Program-made: the position numbers and the translations under genes
Notes under the pieces: model-generated
What the model was told of the DNA's origin: nothing
Databases searched by the model: none
What the model saw: only the letters and a program-made list of their open reading frames with translations
NCBI RefSeq assembly: GCF_051594765.1
Contig: NZ_JBPPGJ010000013.1
Span: 127,401 to 191,400, forward strand
Direction: 5' to 3'
Source of the DNA: Paenibacillus_AR sp051594765
GTDB lineage: Bacteria; Bacillota; Bacilli; Paenibacillales; NBRC-103111
DNA length: 64,000 nt
Shown here: positions 16,485 to 25,566 of the stretch, one piece after another
Position numbering within the stretch: the stretch's first letter is position 1
Layout: every line of letters starts with the position of its first letter

Positions 16485-16997
16485 TTACCACTCAAGTATT
16501 TTCCACTCAAAGGAATATGCTAAAACATCAATACATGAATCATGACCGCATAATAGCCAATGTTTTACTTTTGGTGATGTAAATCCAAATATCTCATTTA
16601 AATTTGAGTCAACAACTTCATAGAATCCTGGGTTAGGGCAAATTCCACTATGGTTCCACTCATGGCTTAATGATACCCCTCCATAGTAATACTGGTCACA
16701 AATACTGAAATCGTATCTTTCATATCCGTCAATTTTACCATAAATATTAAAAAGACATCTAGGTGTAAAATTAATCTCAATCATTGAACTACCAGCTTTG
16801 TTGTACTCGTCATCAGGAATATCCTCACCGTATTGTTTTTGAAGTTTTGATATTTCTTCATCATAAGTCTTCTCATTAAAATTGCATATAACTCGTACAC
16901 TAACATCTCCTTCGTCATCGCCTACAAAGCTTGAAAAATCGAATGATGGGCTTATCATCCATGGTACTTTCACAGGAATAACTTTCGATTTAACCAT
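16485..16997 (-). CDS. Hypothetical protein, probable immunity partner of the decayed orphan toxin
   Basis: A 170-residue soluble acidic protein with aromatic-rich strands (PWMISPSFDFSSFVGDDEGD, FNIYGKIDGYERYDFSICDQ, VKHWLLCGHDSCIDVLAYSF). No family recognised. Start ATG 16997 has a strong AGGAGGA site. It lies 28 bases after the stop of the decayed toxin-tip pseudogene (17026-17405) on the same strand. This is the spacing seen for toxin-immunity pairs, and mirrors the intact pair at 17520-24179. I infer that it is the cognate immunity gene, kept intact after its toxin decayed. It could alternatively have become a free-standing protein of other function. Confidence 0.7.
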   Translation of the reverse strand: MVKSKVIPVKVPWMISPSFDFSSFVGDDEGDVSVRVICNFNEKTYDEEISKLQKQYGEDIPDDEYNKAGSSMIEINFTPRCLFNIYGKIDGYERYDFSICDQYYYGGVSLSHEWNHSGICPNPGFYEVVDSNLNEIFGFTSPKVKHWLLCGHDSCIDVLAYSFEWKILEW

Positions 16998-17025
16998 ATG
17001 TCTCCTCCTAATCTAGCTTCTTTCA

Positions 17026-17405
17026 CTATGGAAGTCTTACAATATCTAGTACTTTCAAATTATTCTGTCATGGGGTAATTGGTACTGCCCGTCCTGGCAT
17101 ACCAAATATCTCACCTCGGTGGCGTAACGGCATTTCTTTTAGTCGGTTTATAATTTCTAGACTAGGTATAATTTCTTTTACCTTTGTTGGTTACATACCG
17201 GCCATACTCAGTGATGCAAGAGTCCTGTTACTTTCATTTTTGTCCTGTAGTCGGATGCATAAAAAACTCAACCTCAAATTGGTCAGGGTGTAATTTCCCA
17301 GTCCTTAGGTCTTCTGCAACATCTGGCTATCTTCCGACCATCAATGTAATCTGGGGCTCCATTATCTTTTCTGAACGTATCAGCAATTCGACGTTGACCA
17401 AACAG
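17026..17405 (-). pseudogene. Decayed orphan C-terminal toxin tip (RHS-type)
   Basis: Minus-strand frames read in series give one continuous protein-like segment. GQRRIADTFRKDNGAPDYID-GRKIA (from about 17399) shifts frame to DVAEDLRTGKLHPDQFEVEF-FMHPTTGQK (stop TGA). It then shifts again to NRTLASLSMAGM, an in-frame TAA, PTKVKEIIPSLEIINRLKEM, PLRHRGEIFGMPGRAVPITP, then TGA, with the last stop TAG at 17026-17028. The pattern (GKLHPDQ..., NNR-like TLASLSMAGM) resembles nuclease-type tips on RHS proteins as I remember them. There is no start codon or delivery domain. Two frameshifts and internal stops make it a pseudogene, consistent with a displaced orphan cassette. Confidence 0.65.
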
Positions 17406-17432
17406 TATATTCCGGTCAGACTAACGTTACCT

Positions 17433-17470
17433 AAAAAGAAACCTTGAAAGGCACAGGGCCAATCAAGGTT
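17433..17470 (-). terminator. Terminator, copy 2 of a duplicated element
   Basis: AACCTTGA (17440-17447) pairs with TCAAGGTT (17463-17470), with inner GGC/GCC and a T-run on the minus strand. It closes the RHS toxin-immunity operon. It is nearly identical to 14208-14245, including TAACGTTACC on the left side. Confidence 0.8.
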
Positions 17471-17519
17471 ACAATTTACTGATAGTGTTCATTTTATTAG
17501 CTATATTCCACTTGAATGA

Positions 17520-17888
17520 TTACTTTACTAAGAAAATCTGCCCGTCATGATTACAAACTATAATATTTGAATAATCTTCAGTTGCTACTATCACGTCTAG
17601 TCCTTCCTCCCTATCAGGATAGATTCTATCCTTTAGAAAAGCAATTACATCTGACTTATTCGTCAAAAATAACTTATCTTGATAGTTATGAATTGGGTGC
17701 TTATAAAATAAGTAGTACCCCTTTTGAGAAGAAAATGCATCTGTATTATAAACTTGATTATTTACTTGCACCCAGTTTTTGATATTTTCCACTGGTTCAA
17801 CATTTTGAGGATTAATTTGTTGCAATAACTCGTTCATTATTTGATTTGCTTTATCATGACTAACTCGATTTCCAGGGAAAATGCTCAT
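17520..17888 (-). CDS. Probable immunity protein of the RHS toxin
   Basis: A 122-residue soluble protein. Features: NIKNWVQVNNQVYNTDAFSS, QKGYYLFYKHPI, and the acidic C-terminal part REEGLDVIVATEDYSNIIVC-NHDGQ. Start ATG 17888 is fixed by AGGAGG eight bases upstream, which overlaps the stop codon of the RHS gene; a GTG at 17897 is less likely. The 12-base gap to the toxin gene and the shared terminator make it the cognate immunity gene by the standard layout of polymorphic toxin loci. It would bind and block the C-terminal tip in the producing cell and its kin. No exact family name is assigned. Confidence 0.75.
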   Translation of the reverse strand: MSIFPGNRVSHDKANQIMNELLQQINPQNVEPVENIKNWVQVNNQVYNTDAFSSQKGYYLFYKHPIHNYQDKLFLTNKSDVIAFLKDRIYPDREEGLDVIVATEDYSNIIVCNHDGQIFLVK

Positions 17889-17900
17889 TGTAAGCACCTC

Positions 17901-20900
17901 CTAATTAGGTTTGGTGTAAAAAATATGACCTTTACCAGTGTTATTAGAATGCCAATCCTTCCACTTTATATGTGGGAGGTCATTATGTGGCGCATTTTGG
18001 GTATGACTTTCATTCGGATGCCTTTCATATCCCTTGTCATATTTTTTTGTAGAATATTGTTTATACCTATTCATATTACCTCTGCCTTCTTGCATTAATG
18101 CTTTTGCGTCAGATGCAGACTCAACTCTAAAGTTTGAAGATCCACCATCCTTCAACTTTGTTACCGCATTATCCCATTCTTTGCTTCCTTTAGTTATTAC
18201 AGGCATTTCGGTAGCCTTAACATCTTTACCCGGCCCCTCACTAACGGGTTTGCTCCTTGTCCCAGTGTCTTTGCCAAAAGACACCGCTCCAAACAGGCCT
18301 GAGAGTTCTGCAAAGTGACGCTTCTGGTCTTCCCAGCTGTATTCTTCAAGGGAAGAGTCCATTTTGTTGGCCCGATAACTAGCTTCTAACAAGGATGCAA
18401 AATTATCTGCAGAATTTGATTTGAACAGACGAACGAACCAATTTCCCTTGTCTTCGCTTGCCATGCCCAGGCGGATTAAGTCATCGCCCGTTAATTTTCC
18501 TTTGCCTTTTATGATCTGGAGAACTAGAAATTTTTTTTCTATTGGGAAACCATTCAAAGAGCTATTGTTAAAAAGGAATGCATAATCAACCTTCGCCAAA
18601 TTCAGCTGTGCTAACACACTGCTGTCCAAGGGGCTTAATCCAAGAGGATCCACATTCGAAATCGGATTTCCCTGTACATACGAAAAGCGATTTATGCTCT
18701 GACTGTTTTCGATTGAACCGGTAACGACATCCCGATTTAGGAATCTTTTCAATTCAGGGCTGTAATAACGCGTCCTCATATAGTATAGGCCGTTGGGATC
18801 AGTGATGACCCCATCTCGCCCGTTATACAGGAACGGATTTATTGTTGAGCCTTCCTTGATTATAAGCTCCCCATAGCTGTCGTAGCCGTATCGGTCTGTA
18901 ATGGCCCCGTATACATCCGTCAGTACCGTTGTGCTGCCGCGGCGATCAAAGTGATAGACCGAGTAGCTGCCAGCGGCATCCTCCCTACCAATTAATCCAA
19001 TTCCATAGATGTTATACGCCTTTGGTTTACCATCTTCGCCTATTTCCATCAGAACCTGACTGAGTCCTGCATGTGGATTAATCACATAGCGGGTAGTCCC
19101 GTACGTGGCATCGGTCACTGTACTTCTTTTGTTTTCCGCATCGTAGGAATAGCTTATTCCCCCTGCTTCGATTAACCGGTTACGTGAATCATACACGAAG
19201 GTGGTTCGACTCCCCTTTAGAGGTGCCTCCAAGAGGTTCCCATCCGCATCGTATATGACCTGTATGCCGTCAATATTTACAAGCTGGTTATCCGGTCCGT
19301 AAGTCATGGAGCGAGTGCCATAAGTGGCGCTACTTACGGTCATATTGCCGCCGGCATCATAAGTATACCTTTCGGTGCTGTTCCCAATCAAACGGCCATT
19401 CAGATCGTATATATAGGATTGTTCTTGCTCCTGAAGCACATCGCCGGATCCGTTATACGTGAAGGTAAACTCCTGCAAAACCAAATCGTTTACCGTTTTG
19501 TCACGCAACACCACAAGTTGGCCCGCCGCGTCATATTCCCGATATTCTACGGATCCGTCTGGTCTGATAGTCCGGATCAATCTTTGATTCTCATCATATG
19601 AATACGATGTGAGACGGTTTTGCCAATCTGTTACCGTGGTCATGCTACCAGTTGCATCATAAGTATAATGTACCTGTTTGCCATCCGGATAGGTTAACGT
19701 GATGAGTTGTCCAGCAGCATCATACTCGTAACGAATCGTGTTACCCCTTTCATCGGTATAGGAGATTACACGATTTAAAGCATCATATTGACGGGTTATT
19801 ACTCCTGCATTTTCTCTAATCGTCGTGACATTACCATTAGGATCATACCCATAAGATACCGTTCCCGTTGGGTCAGTAAAACCGATTAAGCGGCCTCCAT
19901 TATCATACTTGTATTGGGTTATCTGTCCCCGCGAATTAGTCGAGGATGCCAAAAGCCCCCTAGCCTGGTATTCATATTGGATGGTTTGGCCTGCACTATT
20001 CGTTTCTTTGCGCAACAGTTTATTTCTATCGTAATGATAAGTCGTTTTGTTCTGATTCGGATCTGTCAGACTTGCAACGTTCCCCAATGAATCATAGGTT
20101 TGTAGGCTGATCTGGCCCATCGGGTCTTTCACTTGAACCAGTCGTTGCAAGTTATCATACACTCGCTCCGAATGGCGACCTTCCGGATCCCAATGATGAG
20201 TAAGCTGCCCCAAGCCATTATATTCGAAGCGGTTTGTATTACCTAGAGGATCCGTTACGCTCGTTTGACGCCCCAGAAGATCATGGACCGTTGACGTTAT
20301 ATGACCTGAAGCATCCGTTCGACTAACTTCATGACCGGCGCTATCAAAGGTTAGGCTGGTTTCATGATCCAATGCATCTTTGGTCCCGATTACTCGGCCT
20401 AGCGCATCATACTGGAAGGATGTCACACTTCCCATCGGATCTTTGATTCCTAACAACCGTCCTACACTATCGTAGGTATAGCTAGTCCGATTGCCCAGAG
20501 CATCCACAACAGTTGTCCTTCTACCATTCATGTCATACTCATAGAGGGTAGTGTTCCCGTTAGCGTCAGTCTGTGACAGCACTTGTCCGATCGCGTCATA
20601 AGTATACGTTGTCGATGCACCATTGGGATCCAATATCCCAAGTAAACGCCCGTTAGCGTCATAGTTCATACGAGTGACTTGACCTGCTGCATCGGTTGTA
20701 GTCAGATGGTGTCCGTTTGCATCATAGGTGTAGGTTTCCGAATACCCTTCTGCATCAGTACGTCGTATCAAACGGTCTAATGCATCATATTGCAACCGTA
20801 CTTGACCGCCGTCAGATTCCACAGTCAGAATCAATCTTCCCTTAGCATCGTATTCATACGAAGTAACTTGACCCTCGGCATCGATCACCTTCACTAATTG

Positions 20901-23900
20901 GCTATTTGCATCATACTGATAATAGGTTGTGGCTCCTTCGGAGTTTGTCATTGCAGTTATTTTGCCGTTTTTGTTGTACGTGTAGGAAATGGTATGATTT
21001 AGTGCATCCATTTTTGAAACGATACGTCCTGCTTGGTCATAAATATACCTGTTGGTAACTCCGCCTGGCTCAGTTTTTGCAAGGACATTTCCGTTCTCGT
21101 CATAGGAGTATATATTCTCTTGTAAGAGCGGATTCGTCTCTCGAATGATTTTGCCGGCATTGTTATATTGGTATTGGCTTGTTTGACCCAAACTGTCCGT
21201 TCTCTTCGTCAAACGACCTGCTGCGTCATACTCTGATGTAGTGGCGCTACCATCCGGATTTACATGTCGTATGGGCTGATTGGCGGGATCGTATTCTATG
21301 CTGGTAACGTTCCCTAGCGCATCCACGGTATGGATCAACCGTCCTTTAGCATCGTAAACCTTTTTGGTGATATAGCCCAATGGATCCGTAATCCGTGCCA
21401 GACGGTCTTCTGCATCATACTCATAATGGGTCGTATTTCCCAATGGATCCGTACTTCTGGTTCGTTTACCGTTGCCATTATACTCATAAGTTGTAACATT
21501 TCCCATGGCATCAGTCTTCGTTAATATTTCTCCGTGGCTGTTGTATGTAAATCTTGTTTTATTACCGAGAGGGTCTGTTGTCTCCAGAAGACGGTCGTTA
21601 CCGTCATACGCATATGTGGTCGTGTTGCCCATCGGATCCTTGGATGCTGCGAGTCTGCCAGCAGCGTCATAGCTGTAGGTTGTAGTATTCCCTTCGGGAT
21701 CCGTCATCCCCTTCATCCGCCCATTGCTATAGCTGTATGCGGTAACAGCACCATCTGCAGCTATTTTGGTCAGCAACAAGTTATTGCTATCATACTTGTA
21801 AACGGTGGTGTTGCCCATTGGGTCAGTCGTGGAGGTCAAGTTGTTCCATTCATCATAGGTATTCATGATGGACTGTCCAGCCGGGTTTGTGACGGTTAAC
21901 AAGTTATTCCGCTCATCGTAGGTCATGGTTGTGGTTTCGCCCGCTGGGTTGGTCTGGGTCAGCAAGTTACCTAGAGCGTCGTAGGTCATGGTTGTTGTGT
22001 GACCGTTGGCGTCTGATTCGGTTATCCGGTTACCGAAAGAATCATAGGTGTAAGTAGTAGATCTCCCTAGATTATCTACATCCTCAACAATATTATAGTT
22101 CGAATCATGCTTTATCTTCCGAACCGCATTAGCCCTGTCAGTTACCGTCGTTATAAGGTAACCATTCTCGCTCTGCTCATCATACTGCATACGAGTCATG
22201 TTGCTATTTGCATCAACCTGTTCAACAACTCGACCGAAAAAATCATAGGCATTATTAAACAGGTTGACACCCTCATCATCCTTGCCTGTAAGTACCCGCC
22301 CATCGGCGTTATATGTATAATAGGTGCTGCTACCTGCCGGTTCCTTTAGCTGAACCATATTCTGATTGGCATCATATGTAAAGACAACACTTCTGTTTGT
22401 GTTATCTGTTACACTATTGATCAAGCCATTACCGTTATAAGCATATGACAAATAGGCACCGCTAATCGTTTCAACGACTTTTTTCAGTTGTCCATTAGTT
22501 TCATATTCTAAGTTCAGGACTTGTGCTTGTTTATTCTTATAAGTAACCAGCTTACCAGCAGCATCGAAGAGGTATTGACTTTGATCCGATCTGCTCAGAG
22601 TGTATGTACTATCGGAATTCCTCATTAGGACATCGAAGCGCACCTCTTTGTCCCTTGATTCAAACTGATTTTTACCGACTGGAGTGAACGTATTCGTACG
22701 ATTCGAATTCCACTGTAAAATAATACTTCCATCTGCTTGGGACACAAGCTTGGTTTCATAATTATGGGTCCAACCCCTGCCAAGAGGTCCCCTTGCAAGC
22801 AATAAAGAGTCATAATGAAGAGAAAGGCTTATATTGCTGTTGACCCCATTTTGTTGAAAATATGTTTTCTCGATCACATGAGCGCCGGTTGACATATTGA
22901 TCGGATCTGCTAAGAATGAAGCAAGGTCAAATCGGTATGGATTTACTTTTCGAAGCTTTCCGATTGATGTCTTGCCGGTGAGTGTTGGAAGAGCTGATCG
23001 TTCATTAAAACTAGTAATTAAGACAGTGGAAGGATATGAATCCAACCCAATAGTCAATGGATTACCCCTATTTAAAACGTAATTATAAAAATTGGTGCCG
23101 TCATTACGAGGTTCAGATACTAGCTGGTCAAAAAAGACTGTTACCCTATTAGTATAATTTTTAATCGTTGGCATTATATCTGTTGGTGTTGCAAAAAACA
23201 TTACTTGGTTAAAACCACTTTTAATATCTTGAGCAGTAATAACCCATAACTTCATTCCCTTTGCTTCTTCTTCTGATATCCATTCGATTACCATTTGCTT
23301 TGTTAATCGATAACTAGGAAAAATAAATGCCGGGTGTGATTCATAATCATCAGGATTGAACCAAGATATCCGTTTCTCTGGGAACATATGGGTAAATCTA
23401 TATGTTGTACAGGAAACTTCTCCGGATTCATGGTACCAAGTTATCAGTATAAAATTATTCCATGACTCATAGCGGAGTTTATTTTCAAATAAGCTTCGTG
23501 ATAATATTTCTTCACCGGATTGTGGGGAAGAATATCGTTCTGATTTGATCAAAGTCCCATTTAGATGTATATCAAACCCATATGTATTCTCGTGGGAAAA
23601 CAACAGATCACTCGGGGCAAGCGTTTGATGGAACATTGTGGACGATTCTAAGAAAGTAGTGTTATTCATAAACCGAATCTTATGCCCTGGTATATTTGCT
23701 CGTTCATCCAACTTTGTAATTAATATAGATGAGGGTAGATTAATAGTACTTAAGCCTATTTTAGAAGAAAGAGAATATGACGAGCCATCAGATTTTAACT
23801 GAAGTGAAGATTGATTGAAGCTCACAGTTGCATCATCATTACTTGTTATCTCCACCGTAGGCCTTAAGTCTGTAGCAGTCGAGTAAAAACCTATTGAGTT

Positions 23901-24179
23901 TCCTGTTCTTTTCCCTACGCAAGTTAGAACCCAAACTATCCTACCTTTAGATTCTTGTTCAGAAACCCATCTAGTTACCACTTCTTTTGTTAATCTTCCG
24001 GATGGAGAGACAAGAAATGTATCATAATCGTCCGGATTGAACCAAGAAAGTCGATCACCATTTTCGAACGTTTGTTCAGCAGCTGAAACGGTATTGTTTA
24101 CCTGAATAAGCAATAACATGAAGAAAATTAAACAACCAAGAACTATTTTTTTGAAGGACAGACTAGAATCATAAATCAA
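17901..24179 (-). CDS. Secreted RHS/YD-repeat polymorphic toxin (WapA-like)
   Basis: A 2092-residue protein. An N-terminal export segment (KIVLGCLIFFMLLLIQVN, then VSA-A) is followed by two copies of an unknown module starting LSWFNPDDY (about 42) and ISWFNPDDY (about 269). A DUF6531-like entry region follows (DPINMSTGAHVIEKTYF, about 425-480), then dozens of YD repeats forming the expected encapsulating shell (about 500-1720), and the RHS core (TRYYSPELKRFLNRDV), ending at the auto-cleavage type motif DPLGL (about 1848). Beyond it lies a 244-residue variable region whose last ~95 residues (KGYERHPNESHTQNAPHNDL, then PHIKWKDW, GHIFYTKPN) are the toxin tip. The start is TTG 24179 with GGAGGG. 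Contact-dependent killing is the inferred role. Confidence 0.9.
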   Translation of the reverse strand: MIYDSSLSFKKIVLGCLIFFMLLLIQVNNTVSAAEQTFENGDRLSWFNPDDYDTFLVSPSGRLTKEVVTRWVSEQESKGRIVWVLTCVGKRTGNSIGFYSTATDLRPTVEITSNDDATVSFNQSSLQLKSDGSSYSLSSKIGLSTINLPSSILITKLDERANIPGHKIRFMNNTTFLESSTMFHQTLAPSDLLFSHENTYGFDIHLNGTLIKSERYSSPQSGEEILSRSLFENKLRYESWNNFILITWYHESGEVSCTTYRFTHMFPEKRISWFNPDDYESHPAFIFPSYRLTKQMVIEWISEEEAKGMKLWVITAQDIKSGFNQVMFFATPTDIMPTIKNYTNRVTVFFDQLVSEPRNDGTNFYNYVLNRGNPLTIGLDSYPSTVLITSFNERSALPTLTGKTSIGKLRKVNPYRFDLASFLADPINMSTGAHVIEKTYFQQNGVNSNISLSLHYDSLLLARGPLGRGWTHNYETKLVSQADGSIILQWNSNRTNTFTPVGKNQFESRDKEVRFDVLMRNSDSTYTLSRSDQSQYLFDAAGKLVTYKNKQAQVLNLEYETNGQLKKVVETISGAYLSYAYNGNGLINSVTDNTNRSVVFTYDANQNMVQLKEPAGSSTYYTYNADGRVLTGKDDEGVNLFNNAYDFFGRVVEQVDANSNMTRMQYDEQSENGYLITTVTDRANAVRKIKHDSNYNIVEDVDNLGRSTTYTYDSFGNRITESDANGHTTTMTYDALGNLLTQTNPAGETTTMTYDERNNLLTVTNPAGQSIMNTYDEWNNLTSTTDPMGNTTVYKYDSNNLLLTKIAADGAVTAYSYSNGRMKGMTDPEGNTTTYSYDAAGRLAASKDPMGNTTTYAYDGNDRLLETTDPLGNKTRFTYNSHGEILTKTDAMGNVTTYEYNGNGKRTRSTDPLGNTTHYEYDAEDRLARITDPLGYITKKVYDAKGRLIHTVDALGNVTSIEYDPANQPIRHVNPDGSATTSEYDAAGRLTKRTDSLGQTSQYQYNNAGKIIRETNPLLQENIYSYDENGNVLAKTEPGGVTNRYIYDQAGRIVSKMDALNHTISYTYNKNGKITAMTNSEGATTYYQYDANSQLVKVIDAEGQVTSYEYDAKGRLILTVESDGGQVRLQYDALDRLIRRTDAEGYSETYTYDANGHHLTTTDAAGQVTRMNYDANGRLLGILDPNGASTTYTYDAIGQVLSQTDANGNTTLYEYDMNGRRTTVVDALGNRTSYTYDSVGRLLGIKDPMGSVTSFQYDALGRVIGTKDALDHETSLTFDSAGHEVSRTDASGHITSTVHDLLGRQTSVTDPLGNTNRFEYNGLGQLTHHWDPEGRHSERVYDNLQRLVQVKDPMGQISLQTYDSLGNVASLTDPNQNKTTYHYDRNKLLRKETNSAGQTIQYEYQARGLLASSTNSRGQITQYKYDNGGRLIGFTDPTGTVSYGYDPNGNVTTIRENAGVITRQYDALNRVISYTDERGNTIRYEYDAAGQLITLTYPDGKQVHYTYDATGSMTTVTDWQNRLTSYSYDENQRLIRTIRPDGSVEYREYDAAGQLVVLRDKTVNDLVLQEFTFTYNGSGDVLQEQEQSYIYDLNGRLIGNSTERYTYDAGGNMTVSSATYGTRSMTYGPDNQLVNIDGIQVIYDADGNLLEAPLKGSRTTFVYDSRNRLIEAGGISYSYDAENKRSTVTDATYGTTRYVINPHAGLSQVLMEIGEDGKPKAYNIYGIGLIGREDAAGSYSVYHFDRRGSTTVLTDVYGAITDRYGYDSYGELIIKEGSTINPFLYNGRDGVITDPNGLYYMRTRYYSPELKRFLNRDVVTGSIENSQSINRFSYVQGNPISNVDPLGLSPLDSSVLAQLNLAKVDYAFLFNNSSLNGFPIEKKFLVLQIIKGKGKLTGDDLIRLGMASEDKGNWFVRLFKSNSADNFASLLEASYRANKMDSSLEEYSWEDQKRHFAELSGLFGAVSFGKDTGTRSKPVSEGPGKDVKATEMPVITKGSKEWDNAVTKLKDGGSSNFRVESASDAKALMQEGRGNMNRYKQYSTKKYDKGYERHPNESHTQNAPHNDLPHIKWKDWHSNNTGKGHIFYTKPN

Positions 24180-24335
24180 TGGAAACCCTCCGTTAGATTT
24201 TGTATTGTTTAAAATTTGTAATAATTCCCTTTATTAGTTGTAACCTAAAAATTGTATTATTTTTTAGCACTATTGTATGTAATACACTTGCATTAGAATT
24301 TTCAAACATTGCGACGCACTCACGGATTGGAACAA

Positions 24336-24372
24336 CAAAACCGCCGTCCTCCCACAGGAGAACAGCGGCTTG
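24336..24372 (-). terminator. Terminator of the second two-component operon
   Basis: A 12-base stem (24341-24352 with 24357-24368; two G-U wobbles) has loop CACA. The minus strand continues TTTTGTTGTT. The remainder of 24180-24396 is A+T-rich upstream sequence of the RHS gene without a clear promoter. Confidence 0.8.
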
Positions 24373-24396
24373 CGCATCACTTCGTTATGTTAGGTC

Positions 24397-25566
24397 CTAC
24401 CCCTCCCCTAACGTCTCCCGGTACTGCGACGGCGTCAGGCCGAACTTCTTGCGGAACAGCTGAGTGAAGTGGCGCATGTCCTGGTAGCCCACCCGCTCGC
24501 TGATCTCCGCCAGCTTCAGCTTGGGGTCCTGCAGCATCCGCTTGGCCTGGTCCATCCGCAGCTGGATGACGTACTCCTTGAAGCCGTGGCCCGTCTTCTG
24601 CTTGAACAGCTGGCAGAAGTAGACCGGGTTCAGGTAGACGACGGAGGCGACCTTCTCCAGCGAGAGCTCCTCCCGGTACCGAGCCTTGATATACTGGAGG
24701 GCCACCTCCACCGCTTTGTCACTGCCAACCTCGAGCGGTGTGTACGAGTGGGTGGCCGACGCCTCGCGGAGCTTCTGCACCTCCTTGGGCACCCGATGGA
24801 AGTCGTCCAGCACGGGTGAGTGCAGAATCTGGAACGGAATCCGCAGATACCGGGCCAGATGCCGGGTCAGCTCGTCGCGGAGCTGCTGCATGGCGTGGCC
24901 CTCCTTGAACATAACCAGCCCCAGCAGGCTGTTGCTGTTATAGATGGTGACGAAACCGCTGCCGTACTTCTCGATCAGCTCCCCCATCACATTCTCGATG
25001 ATAAAATGCTCCAGGTGCACCGCCTTGTCACTGTCCATCTTCACCATCACCAGTTGGAAGGCGGGATAGGCTTCCACGAAGGGGCGGATGTCCAGGGCCC
25101 CGATATCGAGCCCCGACACCCACCGCTGGAAGACCGCCTCCCGGAGGAAGCGTCGGTTCTGCTTCAAGAGGAGGGCCTCCTCCGTCTGCTCCTGCTCCTT
25201 CGCCACCTCCGCCACCAGCCGTTCCACCAATCCGATCAGCGCATCCTTGCCGATGGGCTTCAGGAGGTAGTCCTTGGCCCCCAGCCGAACCGCTTCCTGG
25301 GCGTAGGCGAACTCTGAATAGGCGGAGATCACCACCCACTTCACGTGGGGATGTCTCGGCGAACAGACGGACATCAGCTCCAGGCCGGTCATCCCCGGCA
25401 TGAGAATGTCCGTCAGCACCGCCTGGATCGGATAATCATGCAGCAGCGCCGCCGCCTGCTCCGGCCCCTCCGCCAGATGGACCCGGAAGCCGGGGAACCG
25501 GTTCTGCAGCGTCCGCTTGATTCCTTCCCGGATGACCGCTTCATCATCCACGATTAAGAGCTCCAT
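24397..25566 (-). CDS. Two-component response regulator, REC-AraC (YesN type)
   Basis: A 389-residue regulator. The receiver domain is residues 1-120 (MELLIVDDEAVIREGIKRTL, phospho-acceptor D53 in VLTDILMPGM, lysine in DYLLKPIGKD). A middle region is followed by an AraC helix-turn-helix pair at about 285-385 (VYLNPVYFCQLFKQKTGHGF, VGYQDMRHFTQLFRKKFGLT). I place the start at ATG 25566, eight bases after AGGAGG; an ATG six bases earlier is too close to the site. It overlaps the kinase gene by 23 bases. By analogy and position it should control the sugar ABC operon at 27.6-30.9 kb in response to the kinase signal. Confidence 0.93.
   Translation of the reverse strand: MELLIVDDEAVIREGIKRTLQNRFPGFRVHLAEGPEQAAALLHDYPIQAVLTDILMPGMTGLELMSVCSPRHPHVKWVVISAYSEFAYAQEAVRLGAKDYLLKPIGKDALIGLVERLVAEVAKEQEQTEEALLLKQNRRFLREAVFQRWVSGLDIGALDIRPFVEAYPAFQLVMVKMDSDKAVHLEHFIIENVMGELIEKYGSGFVTIYNSNSLLGLVMFKEGHAMQQLRDELTRHLARYLRIPFQILHSPVLDDFHRVPKEVQKLREASATHSYTPLEVGSDKAVEVALQYIKARYREELSLEKVASVVYLNPVYFCQLFKQKTGHGFKEYVIQLRMDQAKRMLQDPKLKLAEISERVGYQDMRHFTQLFRKKFGLTPSQYRETLGEG

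Noticed and set aside
17184..17447. An 87-codon plus-strand frame
   Set aside because: It is antisense to the decayed toxin tip, which explains the sequence on the minus strand; no ribosome site.
18900..22400. Regularly spaced DNA repeats suggesting a CRISPR-like or satellite array
   Set aside because: The periodicity follows the codons of the YD repeats (GxxTxYxYDxxG) of the RHS protein; the units are diverged and lack constant-length spacers.
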